From Dromiciops gliroides (taxonomy: Eukaryota; Chordata; Mammalia; Microbiotheria; Microbiotheriidae): 64,000 nt of DNA. The translations under genes and the position numbers were made by a program. Shown piece by piece: positions 1 through 11,019 of this stretch (its first letter is position 1; each line of letters opens with the position of its first letter). The notes beneath the pieces were generated by a model. The model saw only the letters and a list, made by a program, of their open reading frames with translations. It was not told where the DNA came from and did no database searches. Location: assembly GCF_019393635.1 (NCBI RefSeq), contig NC_057863.1, positions 644,780,660 through 644,844,659 of the forward strand, in the 5' to 3' direction.

Positions 1-54
1 GAGGACCCAGAGCCCCGTTCTTCTTCCCCCCCCCTCAGCCTTTGCCAACCTCAC

Positions 55-2043
55 CTTTACTACTCAACCACTGATACACCACATTGGTGACTTCAAAGGA
101 CAGCCACTCCACAGTCTGGCTGGGCCGGACTCGCTGGCTGGTCAGGTAGCGCCAAGAGCCATTGCCAAATTTCTTGGGGGAGGATGAAGGGCAGTGAGGA
201 GGCCAGGCCTGGACGTGACCTCCTCCACAGCGCCGCCCCCCAGCCCCCAGCCCCACAGGTCCCAGTAGTCTGGGCTCACCTGATAGAGTTCTACATGCTG
301 TTCCACTGTCGACTTGGTTTTCATCATCCGGAGCTCAGCTCGAGAGAGCAGAGCTGGATCAGGGACGGCTTCCTGGAGCTCTGAGGTGTTGAAGTGGAAG
401 TAGACACTGTGGGGAATCTTCTCAGCATCTGGGGCAAGGGAGGGGGTGCATACAGGGAGAGAGCCATCAGGGCAAATCAGCCTGCCACAGCCTTAGCCAA
501 GGCATCTCTGCCTGCCTCATCTGCCTGAAGAAAGATGGAGGAGTCTGGAGCCAAGGGAGGCTCAAAAAGATGCTTTAGGATGGAAGGCCCCCTCCCTCTC
601 TCCTTCCTGATATAGTGCCCCCTCCAGCCCCCCCCCCCCAAACAACTCTTTCTGTGGCTGAGCCAATTCAGAAACCACAGAGTCAGTCCCTGGGTGGCCT
701 GAGCCCCAGGGAGACCAAGGGACCAGAATGTAGGAGGAGACAATAGGGGCCCGATAGGAGCATAGATTTAGCGATGGATGATGGGACATTAGAGGTTATC
801 TAGTTCAACTCGTTTGACAATCGAGGAAACTGAGGCCTAGACATTAAGTGACTTGCCCAATGTGACTTGGGTAGGTAGAAAGTGGAAAATCCTGGGCCGC
901 TTCTGACTCCAAATGCAGGGTTATGCTGCTGGGGGGTTGGGAGGGGGGCAAAGACGCCAAGGGAGGAACTTGGCTGGTGAAGGAGAGAGAGAGGAGGGAG
1001 CAGGATGGAAAGAGGGAGGAAAATAGAGGGACTACGATGCAGGAGAAGAGACAAAAGGCCCCACAGCCCAGGAGTCTTCCGCTGCCCGGACTAAGTGGAA
1101 GAGACTGGATTTGAACTCGTCTCAGGACTTCCAAGCCGGTACTCTTTCTGAGAAGAGGAAGAGGAGGAGGCGGCGGGAACACAGAGATGCAGAGAAGGGG
1201 ACCAGGAGTGGAGATAAAGAGCGAGCCAAGAGGAGCCCCTCGCTGCCCTCTAGCACAAGTGTCCAGGCCCACGGGGAAAGGGAGGAGCCGTGCCAGGCCG
1301 TGGCTCAGGATCAGCCCCCGAGCCCCGGGCCTGGGTGCCCGCAGGGGGACCGGCATCTGGGAGGATGGGGCCAAAAGCGGGCGACCCGGGCAGGAACCTG
1401 TCTCAGCTCGCCCTCTTGCCCCGAGGCTCCAGGGGCTGATTCCGTGCCCCGGGGCCACAGGCGAGAGGGAGGGACAGGGGCTGGACTCCGGGGTTTCCCG
1501 GCCGGCAGGGGGACGCCCCGCCCACGGCGTGTGGCCGCCCTCGTGGGTCCGGCCGGGGCTCCCCCGCTTGCCCGAGCGTGTTTGTCTCCTGCTGCCCGGC
1601 GCCCCCCTCTTCCCCGGGAGCAGCCCTCGCTGGGCCCCGCCGAAGGTGCCCGGGCCTGGTGCTGCCCGCCTCCCTCCCCGCCCCCCCACCGAGGGCTCAC
1701 CCGGACTCTGGGGTATCATGAGGACCCGGGTGACCTCCTTGGCGTAGTAGTCGGTCTCGGCCTCGGGCCCCGGCTCGGCCACGCGGTCCCGGGTGCTGTT
1801 GTAGAGGGCGAGCACGGCGTCGGGCAGCGGGCCCGGGGGCACGTCGCCCTGGGCTGGCGGGCTGTCCAGCCGCAACTTGGACAGGATCTGCCCGCGGATG
1901 GCCTCGATGCGCCGCCGTTTCACCAGCTCCATGTCCAAGGTCTTGCAGGTGGACATGGCCGCAGCCGGGCGCGGCGGGGCCAGCAGGAGGGCCAGCAGCG
2001 GCACCAGGGCAGCCGCCGCCGCCCGCAGCCCCGAGGGCGGCAT
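55..2043 (-). CDS. TGFB1: TGFB1, coding exons 1-3 (5' part; rest lies left of window)
   Basis: Transforming growth factor beta-1 precursor, a secreted cytokine kept latent by its LAP propeptide. Exons by minus-strand order: 2043-1701 (343 nt), 428-280 (149 nt) and 172-55 (118 nt). All have AG/GT borders and phases 1, 0 and 1, as in human. Start at 2043 gives MPPSGLR, the human N-terminus, then a hydrophobic signal peptide and the straitjacket helix ([19 protein letters not shown]). The latency lasso ([19 protein letters not shown]) and the DYYAKEV fastener follow. Exon 2 carries FNTSEL and VEQHVELYQ; exon 3 carries NGSWRYL and EWLSFEV. Exon 3 matches human in length; exons 1 and 2 are each 12 nt shorter. 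The mature cytokine and RGD exons are outside the window. The stretch after VTRVLM diverges strongly from human. Identity is certain. Confidence 0.97.
776..915 (-). repeat. old CORE-SINE-like fragment in TGFB1 intron 1
   Basis: The segment contains the reversed core of MIR-type SINEs: gaggaaactgaggc, then taagtgacttgccca, then a degraded tRNA-related part. It is much diverged and has no visible target-site duplication. A further scrap of the same kind (ggatttgaactcgtctcag) lies near 1107-1130. Confidence 0.4.
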
Positions 2044-3450
2044 GGAGGAAGAGGCGCACGCTGTGGCGGCGGCGGCGGCGGCACTGGCCTCGGGGCCGGC
2101 GGCGGGGGAAGGAGGAGCGTCTGAGCCCTGTAGGGCTCGGGATCCCCGACGGGGAGGTCTGCGAGAATGGGAGGGTGTCTGAGGCTGACCGGGGGAACTG
2201 AGGAAGGCGAGCTCCGAAGATGCGCCCACTGGAGGGTGGGGGGTGAGAACCAGCGGGGGGGCCAGCGGGGGGGCCAGGCAACCCTAACTGCCTGTAGGGT
2301 GAGGGGTCGGGGGTCTACGCGGGTTTTCCTCCACTCGGGGAGGGGGGCAAGGCAGGCAGGGGAGACTTCTTCGGGGGCTGCTGGGTGCCAAGGACCAGAG
2401 GTCCCGAGGGGAGGTGGGAGCGGGCGGCTGAGTCCGAAGTGTCCAGGGCGCGGTGGCCCTGGCTCCCGGGGGCAGGCAGGGCGCGCTTCGGCTCGGCCGG
2501 TGAGAAAGTCTCAACTTCTGGGCAACAAGTCCCGTCCCTCCTCCTCCTCCTTCTCCTCCCCCCTCCTCCCCTCCTCCCGGCGGCGGCGGCGGCGGCGACT
2601 CCTGCGGCTGCTCTGGAGACAGCGACTCCTGGGCCCCCGGCTCCTCCTCGTCCTTCCTCCTTCCTCCCGCTGGGGCCGGCGGCCCGGGCCCCGCTAGAGC
2701 CGGGGGGGTCCCGGCCGGCCCCAGGGGCCCCGCATGGGCCGGGGCGGGGCTGGGCTACGACGGTGACTCGGGGTGAGACGGGGCGGGGGGCGCCCCCTGG
2801 GAACCGCAGCTCCGGCGCGGGGGTGGCGGGGGGCGGGCGGCGGCTTCGGCCGGGCAGCCGGGTTCGGGCTTCGGAGCTTTTTGAAGCGGCTGCGGCCCCA
2901 CCCAGGAAGCGCGCGCGGGGGCCGGGGAGGAAAGGCGGGGGGAAGGAGGGAGGGAGGGAAGCGCAGCTCCCCCCCACCACCACCACCGCCAGTCGCCCGG
3001 AGGCCGGGGGATGATGCCCCGCCTCCGGGACCCCGGCGTCCTCACTCCCCCCACGCGGGCAATGGGGGGCGGGGTGGGAATAGCGGGCTAGGCTTGGGGC
3101 TCCCCCCGCCCGGGCGTCTGCCCAGGCCCTGGCCGCAATGGGGAGGGGCCGGGAGAACTCACTCGGCGCTCTCCCAACGCCAGGGGAAGGGGGCGTACGG
3201 ACTCTTCCTCCCAGGGGAGGGGGCGAGGGGTTCCCCCCACGCGCAGTGGGTGCTTCTCTTATTGGCCTCGATTCGGCTCTCCCACCTCCGCCTCCCCCCC
3301 AACCCCCATTCAGACTTTTGTCCCGGGACCGGCTCAGCCTCCATCCAATCCAAGGCCACTTACGGGAAGAGGGGCAGGAGGAAGAGATTGGGGGGTTGGG
3401 GGGGGCAAATGAGTGTGGTAGGATGGCGGGACAGATGAGGGGTTGGAGGA
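2044..3450 (-). promoter_or_regulatory. TGFB1 5' UTR and TATA-less CpG-rich promoter
   Basis: The segment is very GC- and CpG-rich, with many GC boxes (gggcggg/ccgccc), C-rich and CT-rich runs (for example 2530-2580) and (cgg)n tracts. No convincing TATA box is seen. Human TGFB1 has a long GC-rich 5' UTR and an Sp1-driven promoter, so the arrangement fits. Long reading frames here on both strands come from high GC and are not genes. The transcription start cannot be placed from sequence alone. Confidence 0.6.
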
Positions 3451-4200
3451 CGTAGGGGGCGCCACTAGGCCTAACTCTCAGAGGGCAAGGGCCCCCCCTC
3501 ATCTCACACGAGATCCCAGCTTCACCGGGGAAGGCGCTGCAGAAAAACTGTAGCAAACACCCAATGGGGGGGAGAGAGAGAGGGTACCGGAGATGGGGGG
3601 CAGGGAGAGGGACTGAAAGCCAGCCTGGCCCCCGAGGGCAAGGCCCAGCAGGCAGGAACGGTCACCAGGGCCTGGAGGCCCCAGAAGAAAGAGGGAGTCC
3701 CGGAAGTAGGCCCTGGCCATGGGGAGCCCTTGGGACAGGTTCCTTTCCCTCTCTGGACCTGGGCTTCCCCGTTTTCCAGAGTGGAGTGAACCGGGAGACA
3801 CCCGGGGTCTCTAAGGCTCCTTTTAACTCAGACTTGCTGGGGTCTAGTCCCTCAACGACCAGCCCCTGGGCTCAACTTCCCCCTCTGGAGACCCAAGGTC
3901 TCTGAGGCCCGTTTCCCTTTGAACGCGGTGGGGGAGGGACAGAGACGAGCCGTTTGCATCCAGGAGTCTTGTATTAGCCCTTTATGTACTTCTGCACAGA
4001 GCGGTGGAAGGCAGGGCCATGCTGCTTTGGCCTGATATTGCCCTCCCCGCGCCCCCCCCCACCCCAGGCTTCCATAGCCCATCACTAGAGTTTGTTGATT
4101 GAATGCTGAAGGCAGGAGCCTGGGGATACAAAGAAAAGAGGAGGGGAGGGGAGGAAGAGAGCTGGGGATGAAAGGGGGGAGTGGGAGCTGGCCGAGGTGC
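3451..4200. other. TGFB1-B9D2 intergenic DNA and B9D2 3' UTR
   Basis: No gene is seen in the first part. The B9D2 3' UTR must lie just below 4201. A variant poly(A) signal (cataaa on the minus strand, about 3971-3976) is the only candidate found; no canonical AATAAA is present. Confidence 0.35.
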
Positions 4201-5439
4201 TCAGCACTCAACCCCATATCTGGAGAAGTTTCTCAGGATCAGGGCCAGCTCCAGGTGCACCGTGCCTCCAGCCACCGTGTGGAGCCGGTAGCGGTCAGCC
4301 CCACTGTAGACGACATCGCTGTTCAGCAGCTGGGGCCCGCCACCCACGAAGGCCCTGGCCAGCTGCTCTCTCCAGCCACCCAAGGGGCGCCAGGTCACGC
4401 AGTCCAGGCTGTGGGCCCCGGGGCTGCTGGGGATATGGGAGAAGCCATACCCCGACAACTGGCAGCGCCCAAAGCCATCCTGAGACCACACTTGCAGGTG
4501 AAGCCGAGGCCAGCCTGGGAAGGAGACAAGACCTGCCTCAGCCTGCTGTTCCAGTATTCTGTGGGTCAAGCCTGCCCCTCCCTCCCAAGCCATGCTTTTG
4601 CTCAGGCTGTGTCCTGAGCACAGGGCTGCCCCAGTCCCTGAGGGCCTTCTCCCACCAACCAGTGACCCTGCCCTTACCCTGGAGGCCTTTGGTGGCAAAA
4701 TGCAGGTCAATTGGGTGAGACCAATAGGCCACTTCACCCAGCTGGGGAGTGTCCACTTGTGTCTGGCCCTCCCGAACACCTGACAGCAACTTCCACGCTC
4801 CTCCTGCCAAGCAGAGAAAGAAAGGGGAACTGAAGATAGGAGGGACTAGAAGGCAGGCCTTCTGATAAATTAGGGGGAGGTGTCCTGGAAAGATCCCTGG
4901 GTTCAAGTCCCTGTACTGTCAGTAACCCAATTAGGTCTTGGCTTCTTCACTTCTTGGGTGAAATCTTTAGCTCCCTTTCACCTCTACAATTCCAAATCAA
5001 GTCTGGCCAGAGAGGATCACTAGGTTCCTTGTAGGACACAGACCTGGGTCAGACTCCCCCTTCCTTCCTCCCCCACTCCCAACCCCGGTCTAAGGGCTAC
5101 TCCTAATAAGAAGAAAGCACTGGACTCTCACTGTCCCAGAGGAAAGGGGAAGAGGAGGGGGTCTGGGCCTCTTTGGAGCTGAAGGATCTCCCAACCCCCC
5201 CTTAGCTTGGGGATGTGGGGCCTAAAAAATCAGGAGAACCTCTAGACTTGTTCCCATCCACCCTCTCTCCAGTTGGATAGAGCAGGGAAGGTCAAGGAGG
5301 GTATCCCCAGGAATCTAGCCAGAGGAGGCTGGGTTATCCCCACACACATACCCGTATGGACACCCCATTTGCAGAAGAGGCTGCTCTCAGGAAAACCTGT
5401 TGCTCCAACGATCTGCCCAATGACATGGACCTCAGCCAT
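4201..5439 (-). CDS. B9D2: B9D2, B9 domain-containing protein 2
   Basis: Component of the MKS/tectonic-like complex at the ciliary transition zone, which gates entry of membrane proteins into the primary cilium. Three coding exons: 5439-5352 (88 nt), 4803-4678 (126 nt) and 4514-4201 (314 nt). They join in phase 1 at both borders and give 175 residues plus stop, exactly the human length. The N-terminus [16 protein letters not shown] matches human almost residue for residue. The B9 (C2-like) domain fills nearly the whole protein, with conserved blocks [28 protein letters not shown] and [12 protein letters not shown]. The C-terminus [10 protein letters not shown] is conserved. No disruption is seen. 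A splice-donor-like site at 5988 (gcag/gtgagg on minus) suggests a noncoding first exon near 6.0 kb (inference). Confidence 0.97.
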
Positions 5440-5554
5440 GGCCCCGGAGAGGAGAGATGTCAGAAGACCCCAGGAAAGAAGTTCTTGGACATGTCTCTGG
5501 GTCTTTGTTCCCCTTTCTGCGCCTCAGTTTTCACATCTGTAAAATGAGCACATC

Positions 5555-5765
5555 ATGATTTCAGCTAGGTGGTTCAGTGACCTAAAGTCTTGAAGATCTG
5601 AGTTCAAATGCAGCCTCAGGCACTTAGGAGCTGTGTGATAGTGAGCAAATCAACCTGCTTGCCTGTTTCTTTACCTTTAAAATGGGGATAATACCAGCAC
5701 AGACCTTCGAAGGTTGTCCTGAGGTTCAAATGAGATATCTGTTTGCAAACCTTAAAACCACATAT
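5555..5765 (+). repeat. CORE-SINE (MAR/MIR-like)
   Basis: Old copy just upstream of B9D2 coding exon 1. It reads cagctaggtggttcagtg, gagttcaaatgcagcctcag and agctgtgtgat, then the MIR-like 3' part with aaaatggggataatacc and gaggttcaaatgagat. Confidence 0.7.
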
Positions 5766-5779
5766 ATACTCTTCCCATC

Positions 5780-6480
5780 TCTATAACTCCTCCCCTTAGC
5801 ACCTCTGACCCCGCCCCCGAGGCGAAGCTCCGCCCCAGCTCCCAAGTAGACATGCGCAATATCCCTAGAGAACAGCAAAATGGTAGGGATCCCAGCCCCT
5901 CGCGCAGGCGCCGTTTCCCCGGCAAGATCCCGCACAACTCTACGGGGATACGTCCCCGCGTCTCTCGGCTTCCGGCCCCCTGCCTCACCTGCCCCTAATT
6001 CACCCAAGAAACGGGAGGACTTCGAGACCGTCGGCAGGCTCGGCGGCTTCCGGGACCTGCTCCGGCCGTTGCTCCGGCAACAAAGGCTTGCCGTCTTCCC
6101 TCCGCAGCATTCGTGCCCGCCCTCGCGCCGCTGATTGGTCCTCGGCGAGGAAACGGGGCGGGACAGCAGGTATCTCCCGCCTTCCCCTCGCGCACGCCTT
6201 GCATGCCGCTGATTGGCCCTCGTATGGAATGGGGTGGGGCGATAATGGAGAGAGAGCCTTTCCCTTCGTGTGTGCCCGCCTAGCAAATTGCTGATTGGTC
6301 CTCGAGGAAGGTGATGGGGCAGAACTATGTCTTCTCCCTTCCAAGATCCCTTGCGCCCACCCCGTTCTTGGACGCTGAATGGTCTGTGACTAAGGAACTG
6401 GGGCGGGACTATATCTAACAGGCTCTCTTCCCTTCTCATGAAACGTTAGGCGAGGGAGGGACTATAGTACCCGGGTGTCA
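5780..6480 (-). promoter_or_regulatory. B9D2 promoter with four tandem CCAAT/GC-box units
   Basis: CpG-rich upstream region of B9D2. Four units start at about 6130, 6208, 6290 and 6374 (spacing 78, 82 and 84 nt). Each opens with gctgattgg or gctgaatgg; the first three contain CCAAT on the B9D2 sense strand. Most units then carry a GC-rich box (ggggcggg, ggtggggcg or similar). ETS-like ttccgg elements occur at about 5968 and 6048. The role in B9D2 transcription is inferred from position. Confidence 0.6.
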
Positions 6481-6686
6481 TATTGGGTGTGGCGGGTGGA
6501 GTTTGCCTGCGGCCATATTGAGTGTGTAACCCGGTTTTATTCCAAATAAACAAGAAAAAAACCCCGAGTCTGCCACTTTTAGTAAAACCACTTTCTGTCC
6601 ACCTAGCACCTGTCAGTTCTACTAGAAACCGCCTCCTCAATGTAGCCATCCATCCCCCTGCCTCAGACCCAGAAACCCGAACCAAT

Positions 6687-6765
6687 TCAGGCCGAATTTA
6701 TTAAGCACCTACTATGTGCCTTTTGTAATACTAAATGCTTGTTGACTTGCTACACATCGGAATTA
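6687..6765 (-). repeat. MIR/THER 3'-end fragment
   Basis: The text tttattaagcacctacta followed by tgtgcc is the reversed 3' end of a MIR/THER CORE-SINE. From here to 7020 nothing else is recognised. Confidence 0.5.
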
Positions 6766-7021
6766 CAAGGTCAAAAGTAAATTAATCCCTGTCCGCAAGA
6801 TAGGGAAACAACATCTGCTCGGGGAATACAATAGAGAAACCAATCAATGAGTTGAAAAAAATCAATCAGCTTGCATTTAGTAAATCTACTGTTTTCTGGG
6901 CGGTGAAAGGGACAAAAATGAAACATGAAACCAAGATCATAGATTTCTAACAGGTCGATTGCCTTCAAGGACAATACATTGTGCTGGAGGATTACATCTG
7001 CACAGAGAGATAATATACGTG

Positions 7022-7099
7022 AGTGGATGGATGGATGGATGGATGGATGGATGGATGGATGGATGGATGGATGGATGGATGGATGGATGGATGGATGGA
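7022..7099. repeat. (TGGA)n microsatellite
   Basis: About 19 nearly perfect copies of the tetramer gatg/tgga. Frames through it give meaningless His-Pro-Ser-Ile repeats. Confidence 0.95.
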
Positions 7100-7580
7100 G
7101 GGGTGAGATAGATAAATGTGGCTGGATAAAATAGATAGATATAAATATACAGAGAAGTGATATCAATAGAAAGACAGATAAATAGATATATAATTGTGGA
7201 TGGATAAATTAGAAATAGACTGACAGGATGGATAGATAGATAGATTGATTGATTGATAGATAGATAGATTGATAGATATGATAGATAGATAGATATGATA
7301 GATGGCCAGGCTATATAGACACAGATTAGATAGACAGATGGATGGATGGATATATAGAGGGGTGAGATAGATAAATGTGGCTGGATAGAGGAGATAGATA
7401 TAAATATATAGAGAAGTGATATCAATAGAAAGACAGATAAGTAGGTATGGATGGATAAATTAGATATAGAGAGATATGTAGTTGTAGATGAATAAATTAG
7501 AGATAGACTGACAGGATGGATAGATAGGCTATATAGACACAGATTAGATAGACAAATGGATGGAGGAATGGATGGATAAA
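7098..7580. repeat. GATA-rich repeat with a ~259-nt tandem duplication
   Basis: Degenerate (GATA)n/(GGAT)n. A longer unit beginning ggggtgagatagataaatg occurs at about 7099 and again at about 7358. Each is followed by the same order of landmarks: agagaagtgatatcaatag, gactgacaggatgg, ctatatagacacagatt. The second copy is somewhat shorter. Confidence 0.85.
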
Positions 7581-7971
7581 GTTACCTCTGTCTGAAGCAG
7601 CTTGTTTCAATGGATACCTATTGTTTTCCCCTACAATAACTTCCAAAAAAAAATTTTTTTAAGAAGCAGAGTTATTTATTTGATACAGAGAACTTCCAGG
7701 TGAGGAAATTCCTTCTATCAATGTATGTCAGCACCTTTTCTGTAACTTATAGACTTAGAGAGTTCCTTGCAACACTAAGAGGTTAAGTGACTTGCCCAGG
7801 GTCACACAGCCAGGCAGGCCTTGTACTCAGGCCTTCCTGGCTCTGTCACCTGCTCACTATCCACTTTACCACACTGTCTCTTTAGGAAAGAGAGAAGGAG
7901 GGAAAGAGAAGAAAAGAAAAGTAAAATCCTGCTCTGCCTTCATCCATCTTTCTAAAATATGTAAGTGTAGT

Positions 7972-8121
7972 GGGGCAGCTAGGTGGCACAGTGGATAGAG
8001 CACCGGTCCTGGAGTCAGGAGGACCTGAGTTCAAATCCGGCCTCAGACACTTAACACTTACTAGCTGTGTGACCCTGGGCAAGTCACTTAACCCCCATTG
8101 CTCTGCAAAAAAAATAAAATA
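7972..8121 (+). repeat. WSINE1/SINE-1_MD-type SINE
   Basis: Full-length tRNA-derived marsupial SINE with the ctctgcaaaa tail type. It is flanked by a direct repeat, taaaatatgtaag, before and after the A-rich tail. Confidence 0.95.
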
Positions 8122-8506
8122 AAATATGTAAGCGTTAATAGAGCCTACCTCTCTGATGAGTACTGAGCCTTCATTTGGGGTCTGGGGATTTTAATTCAGC
8201 TTTTGGCTTTGCTAAGCCCCTTGTCTATTTTCTTGTGTTTGGGTGAGTCAGTGAGTGCCTTTCTCCAGGGCTCAGTTTCCTCCCTTCCACCAGATATCCT
8301 GTCACTCTGTGACCTAGGGCCCATATAACACTGGAGACTTAATTCTGAAGAAGGAAGACCCCCTGCTGAACCTAATTTCCTGGCAGACACCACCCCAGGG
8401 CTTCAGTTTTGGAATGCTGGTGTGGCCTCTGGGCATTTAATGGAAAGGGAGCTGCCCAAGGTCATCTAAGGTCACACCTTGTAGGGATATCTTAAAAAAA
8501 GGTCTT

Positions 8507-8650
8507 GGGGCAGCTAGATGGTGCAGTGGATAGAGCACCGGCCCTGGATTCAGGAGGACCTGAGTTCAAATCTGGCCTCGGACACTTGACACTTAGTAGC
8601 TGTGTGACCCTGGGCAAGTCACTTAACCCCAATTGCTCTGCAAAAAAAAA
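8507..8650 (+). repeat. WSINE1/SINE-1_MD-type SINE
   Basis: Full-length copy ending attgctctgcaaaaa. Target-site duplication aaaaaggtctt on both sides. Confidence 0.95.
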
Positions 8651-8751
8651 GGTCTTAATGCTTTGCCTGGAGAACCAGAGGCCCAAGAGTCAGGGAAAGA
8701 AGGAAGGAAAGAGTTGATCATGGGGGAAGACAGCTAGAAGGAGACTGAGAG

Positions 8752-8895
8752 GGGCAGCTAGGTGGCGCAGTGGATAAAGCATGGGCCCTGGATTCAGGAG
8801 GACCTGAGTTCAAATCCAGCCTCAGACACTTGACACTTACTAGCTGTGTGACCCTGGGCAAGTCACTTAACCCCCATTGCCCCGCAAAAAAAAGA
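8752..8895 (+). repeat. WSINE1/SINE-1_MD-type SINE
   Basis: Full-length copy with tail attgccccgcaaaa. Related flanks (tagaaggagactgag and tagaagactgag) probably represent the target-site duplication. Confidence 0.93.
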
Positions 8896-9755
8896 GAGAG
8901 AGAGAAATTCTAGAAGACTGAGGAAAGGATCAAACTGGCACCCTGCTGAGATGATTCATCTACTGGCTAACAGGTGGAGATCATGGGACCTAGGGGATTT
9001 GCTTCTCCTATTGCCTCCTGTTAAAACCAAGCCCCCTGACACAAGATATGCAAAAGTCCTTTAGCCTGTATGTGGGCTGAATGATCCCTTGGAGGGGATG
9101 CTGCTGTGTTAAACACCCATGTTCTTGGGCTAGACAGACACCCCTCGAGTAACACGGGAAGGGGAAGAAGTGGAGGGACACAGGGACCAGTCAGGGCTCT
9201 TTCGTTCATACACGTGCCTGATGCCCAAGGGTCCAGGCAAGTCCAGTGGTGACGTCTGGGGCTGGAGCGGTTTCCCACTGATAGGGGCCCACTCATGCAC
9301 AATTACTCTAGCTCTTTGTTCAGGGCTTCGGGTTCCACCTGGTGGCTGGCTTGGATATAACACCTGGAGTAACTCCAAGCCGCACCTGCCTTGGGTACCA
9401 CCCTCCAAGAAGGAGTTTCCCCAGTGGTAGGAACACGCCCTTCACATATGAAGAGGAAACGGTATATGAGACAGTCCCTCCGGGAAGAGCAGCTGGGGGA
9501 AATTGGGGTGATGTAAAAGTCCAAAAGCTATCAATTCAGGAAATCACTTTTAAGAGGGCAAGACACTGGGGCTGCGTCAGAATACCAGCTGGGCAGGCAG
9601 GCAGAGGTGAGGAAGGGAGGTATTCCACGAGCGCCTCCTGGGCATGGCGGGTGAACCAATGGCCGAGAGAGTAGGATGAGAAAAAGGAAGGGGAATTCAG
9701 GGTAATCTGGAGACCATCTGTGAGTACCCCACTGGGCTGTCATGTAACAGTTTGG
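8896..9755. other. no gene seen
   Basis: Unique-looking DNA without a supported gene, RNA or recognisable repeat. The short reading frames lack splice context or family resemblance. Confidence 0.5.
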
Positions 9756-9759
9756 TCTG

Positions 9760-9951
9760 TGTGCCAAGCATAGCGCCAAGCACTTTACAAATAGCATCCC
9801 CTATGATCTTCACAACCACCCTGTGATGGTAAGGTAAGAAGGGAAAGGACTTGCTCAGGGTCACACAGCTAGCAAGTGTCTCAGCACAGATTTGAATTCA
9901 GATCTTCTTGACTCCCGCCTCAGTGCTCTAACCACTGAGCCGCCTCAGCTA
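9760..9951 (-). repeat. MIR/THER CORE-SINE
   Basis: Reversed MIR-type copy: gcgccaagcactttacaaat, then tcttcacaaccaccctgtg, then agggtcacacagctagcaag, and the tRNA-like end ctctaaccactgagccgcc. Confidence 0.75.
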
Positions 9952-9989
9952 GAGACCCAGAGTAATAGATAGAAGTTGCAAAAGGGCAA

Positions 9990-10125
9990 AGCAGGTTAAG
10001 ATAAGGGTAGTTATCAGGACAAACTTCCTAACAATTAGAATTATCCAAAAGTGGAATAAGCTGCTTTGAGAGGCGGTAGATTCTCCCTCAGACACTAGAT
10101 GACTAAGGGTCTAGCATGTCTTAGT
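9990..10125 (+). repeat. L3/CR1-like LINE 3' fragment
   Basis: The text aaacttcctaacaattag, then tccaaaagtggaataagctg and tgatgac-like wording resembles the conserved 3' end of L3/CR1 LINEs. Family assignment rests on remembered consensus text only. Confidence 0.45.
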
Positions 10126-10170
10126 GGAAGATGATAGCAAGATTTGGTTGCTCAGAGAAGTTTATCAGTA

Positions 10171-10316
10171 TTTTTTTTTTAATGAGGCAACTGGGGTTAA
10201 GTGACTTGCCCAGGGTCACACAGCTAGTAAGTGTTAAGTGTCTGAGGCCGGATTTGAACTCAGGTCCTCCTGACTCCAGGGCCGGTGCTCTATCCACTGT
10301 GCCACCTAGCTGCCCC
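10171..10316 (-). repeat. WSINE1/SINE-1_MD-type SINE in the LINE relic
   Basis: Reverse copy, tail type with ggcaactggggtt. The flanks aagtttatcagtatt and aagttcatcagcatt form its target-site duplication. Confidence 0.95.
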
Positions 10317-10867
10317 AAAGTTCATCAGCATTGCACATCAGTGTCATGATGGTGTGCTTGCTTGGGTTTTGGATAATGGACGATGATGCTCTTGTGCTTG
10401 TTGTGGTCACCAATGGAGTGAAGCAAGGCTGTGTGCTTGCTCCCATGCTTTTTACCATGATGGTTTCAACAGTGTTGTCAGACGCCTTCAACGAGGATGA
10501 AAACAGCACCAAGGTCAGCTACTGCACTGACGGTAAATTATTTAACTTGAAAAGCTACAAGCCAAGACTAAAGTGGAGGGAAAGTTGGTACATGACTTTT
10601 TATTCCCAGATGACTGCACTCAGTGCAGCCTCCAAAGCTGAGCTACAACAAAGTATGCATCAGTTCTCTGCTGCTTGTGCTAAGTTTGTCCCAGCAACAT
10701 CAAGAAAACAGAGGTTCTCCACCAGCCAGCACCGCCCTGTCCAAATATGAAACCATTGGTTACAGCAAATGGAGAAATTTTGAATGCTGTGGATAAGTCC
10801 ACTTTGCTTGGCAGTCTACTTCCAGGGATGTCCACATAGATGATGAGGTTTATGCACATATTTAATC

Positions 10868-11019
10868 TTTTTTTTGTGTGTGTGTGGGGCTATGGGGGTT
10901 AAGTGACTTGCCCAGGATCACACAGCTTGTAAGTGTTAAGTGTCTGAGGCTGGATTTGAACTCAGGTCCTCCTGAATCCAGGGCTGGTGCTTTATCCACT
11001 GTGCCACCTAGCTGCCCCC
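10868..11019 (-). repeat. WSINE1/SINE-1_MD-type SINE in the LINE relic
   Basis: Reverse copy with a (GT)n-bearing tail. A 14-nt duplication, atgcacatatttaa, flanks it exactly. Confidence 0.95.

Noticed and set aside
1111-2124. 337-residue frame on the plus strand
   Set aside because: It is antisense to TGFB1 exon 1 in GC-rich DNA and has no known domain.
844-2229. 461-residue open frame over TGFB1 exon 1
   Set aside because: Only residues from 2043 to 1701 are coding. The rest is GC-rich 5' UTR and intron read-through past a good donor.
2315-3556. 413-residue frame upstream of TGFB1
   Set aside because: Low-complexity Pro/Gly/Arg/Ala composition in a CpG island. It is best explained as promoter and UTR.
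6771-7425. Frames with IHPSIHPS repeats
   Set aside because: Translation of (TGGA)n and (GATA)n microsatellites.
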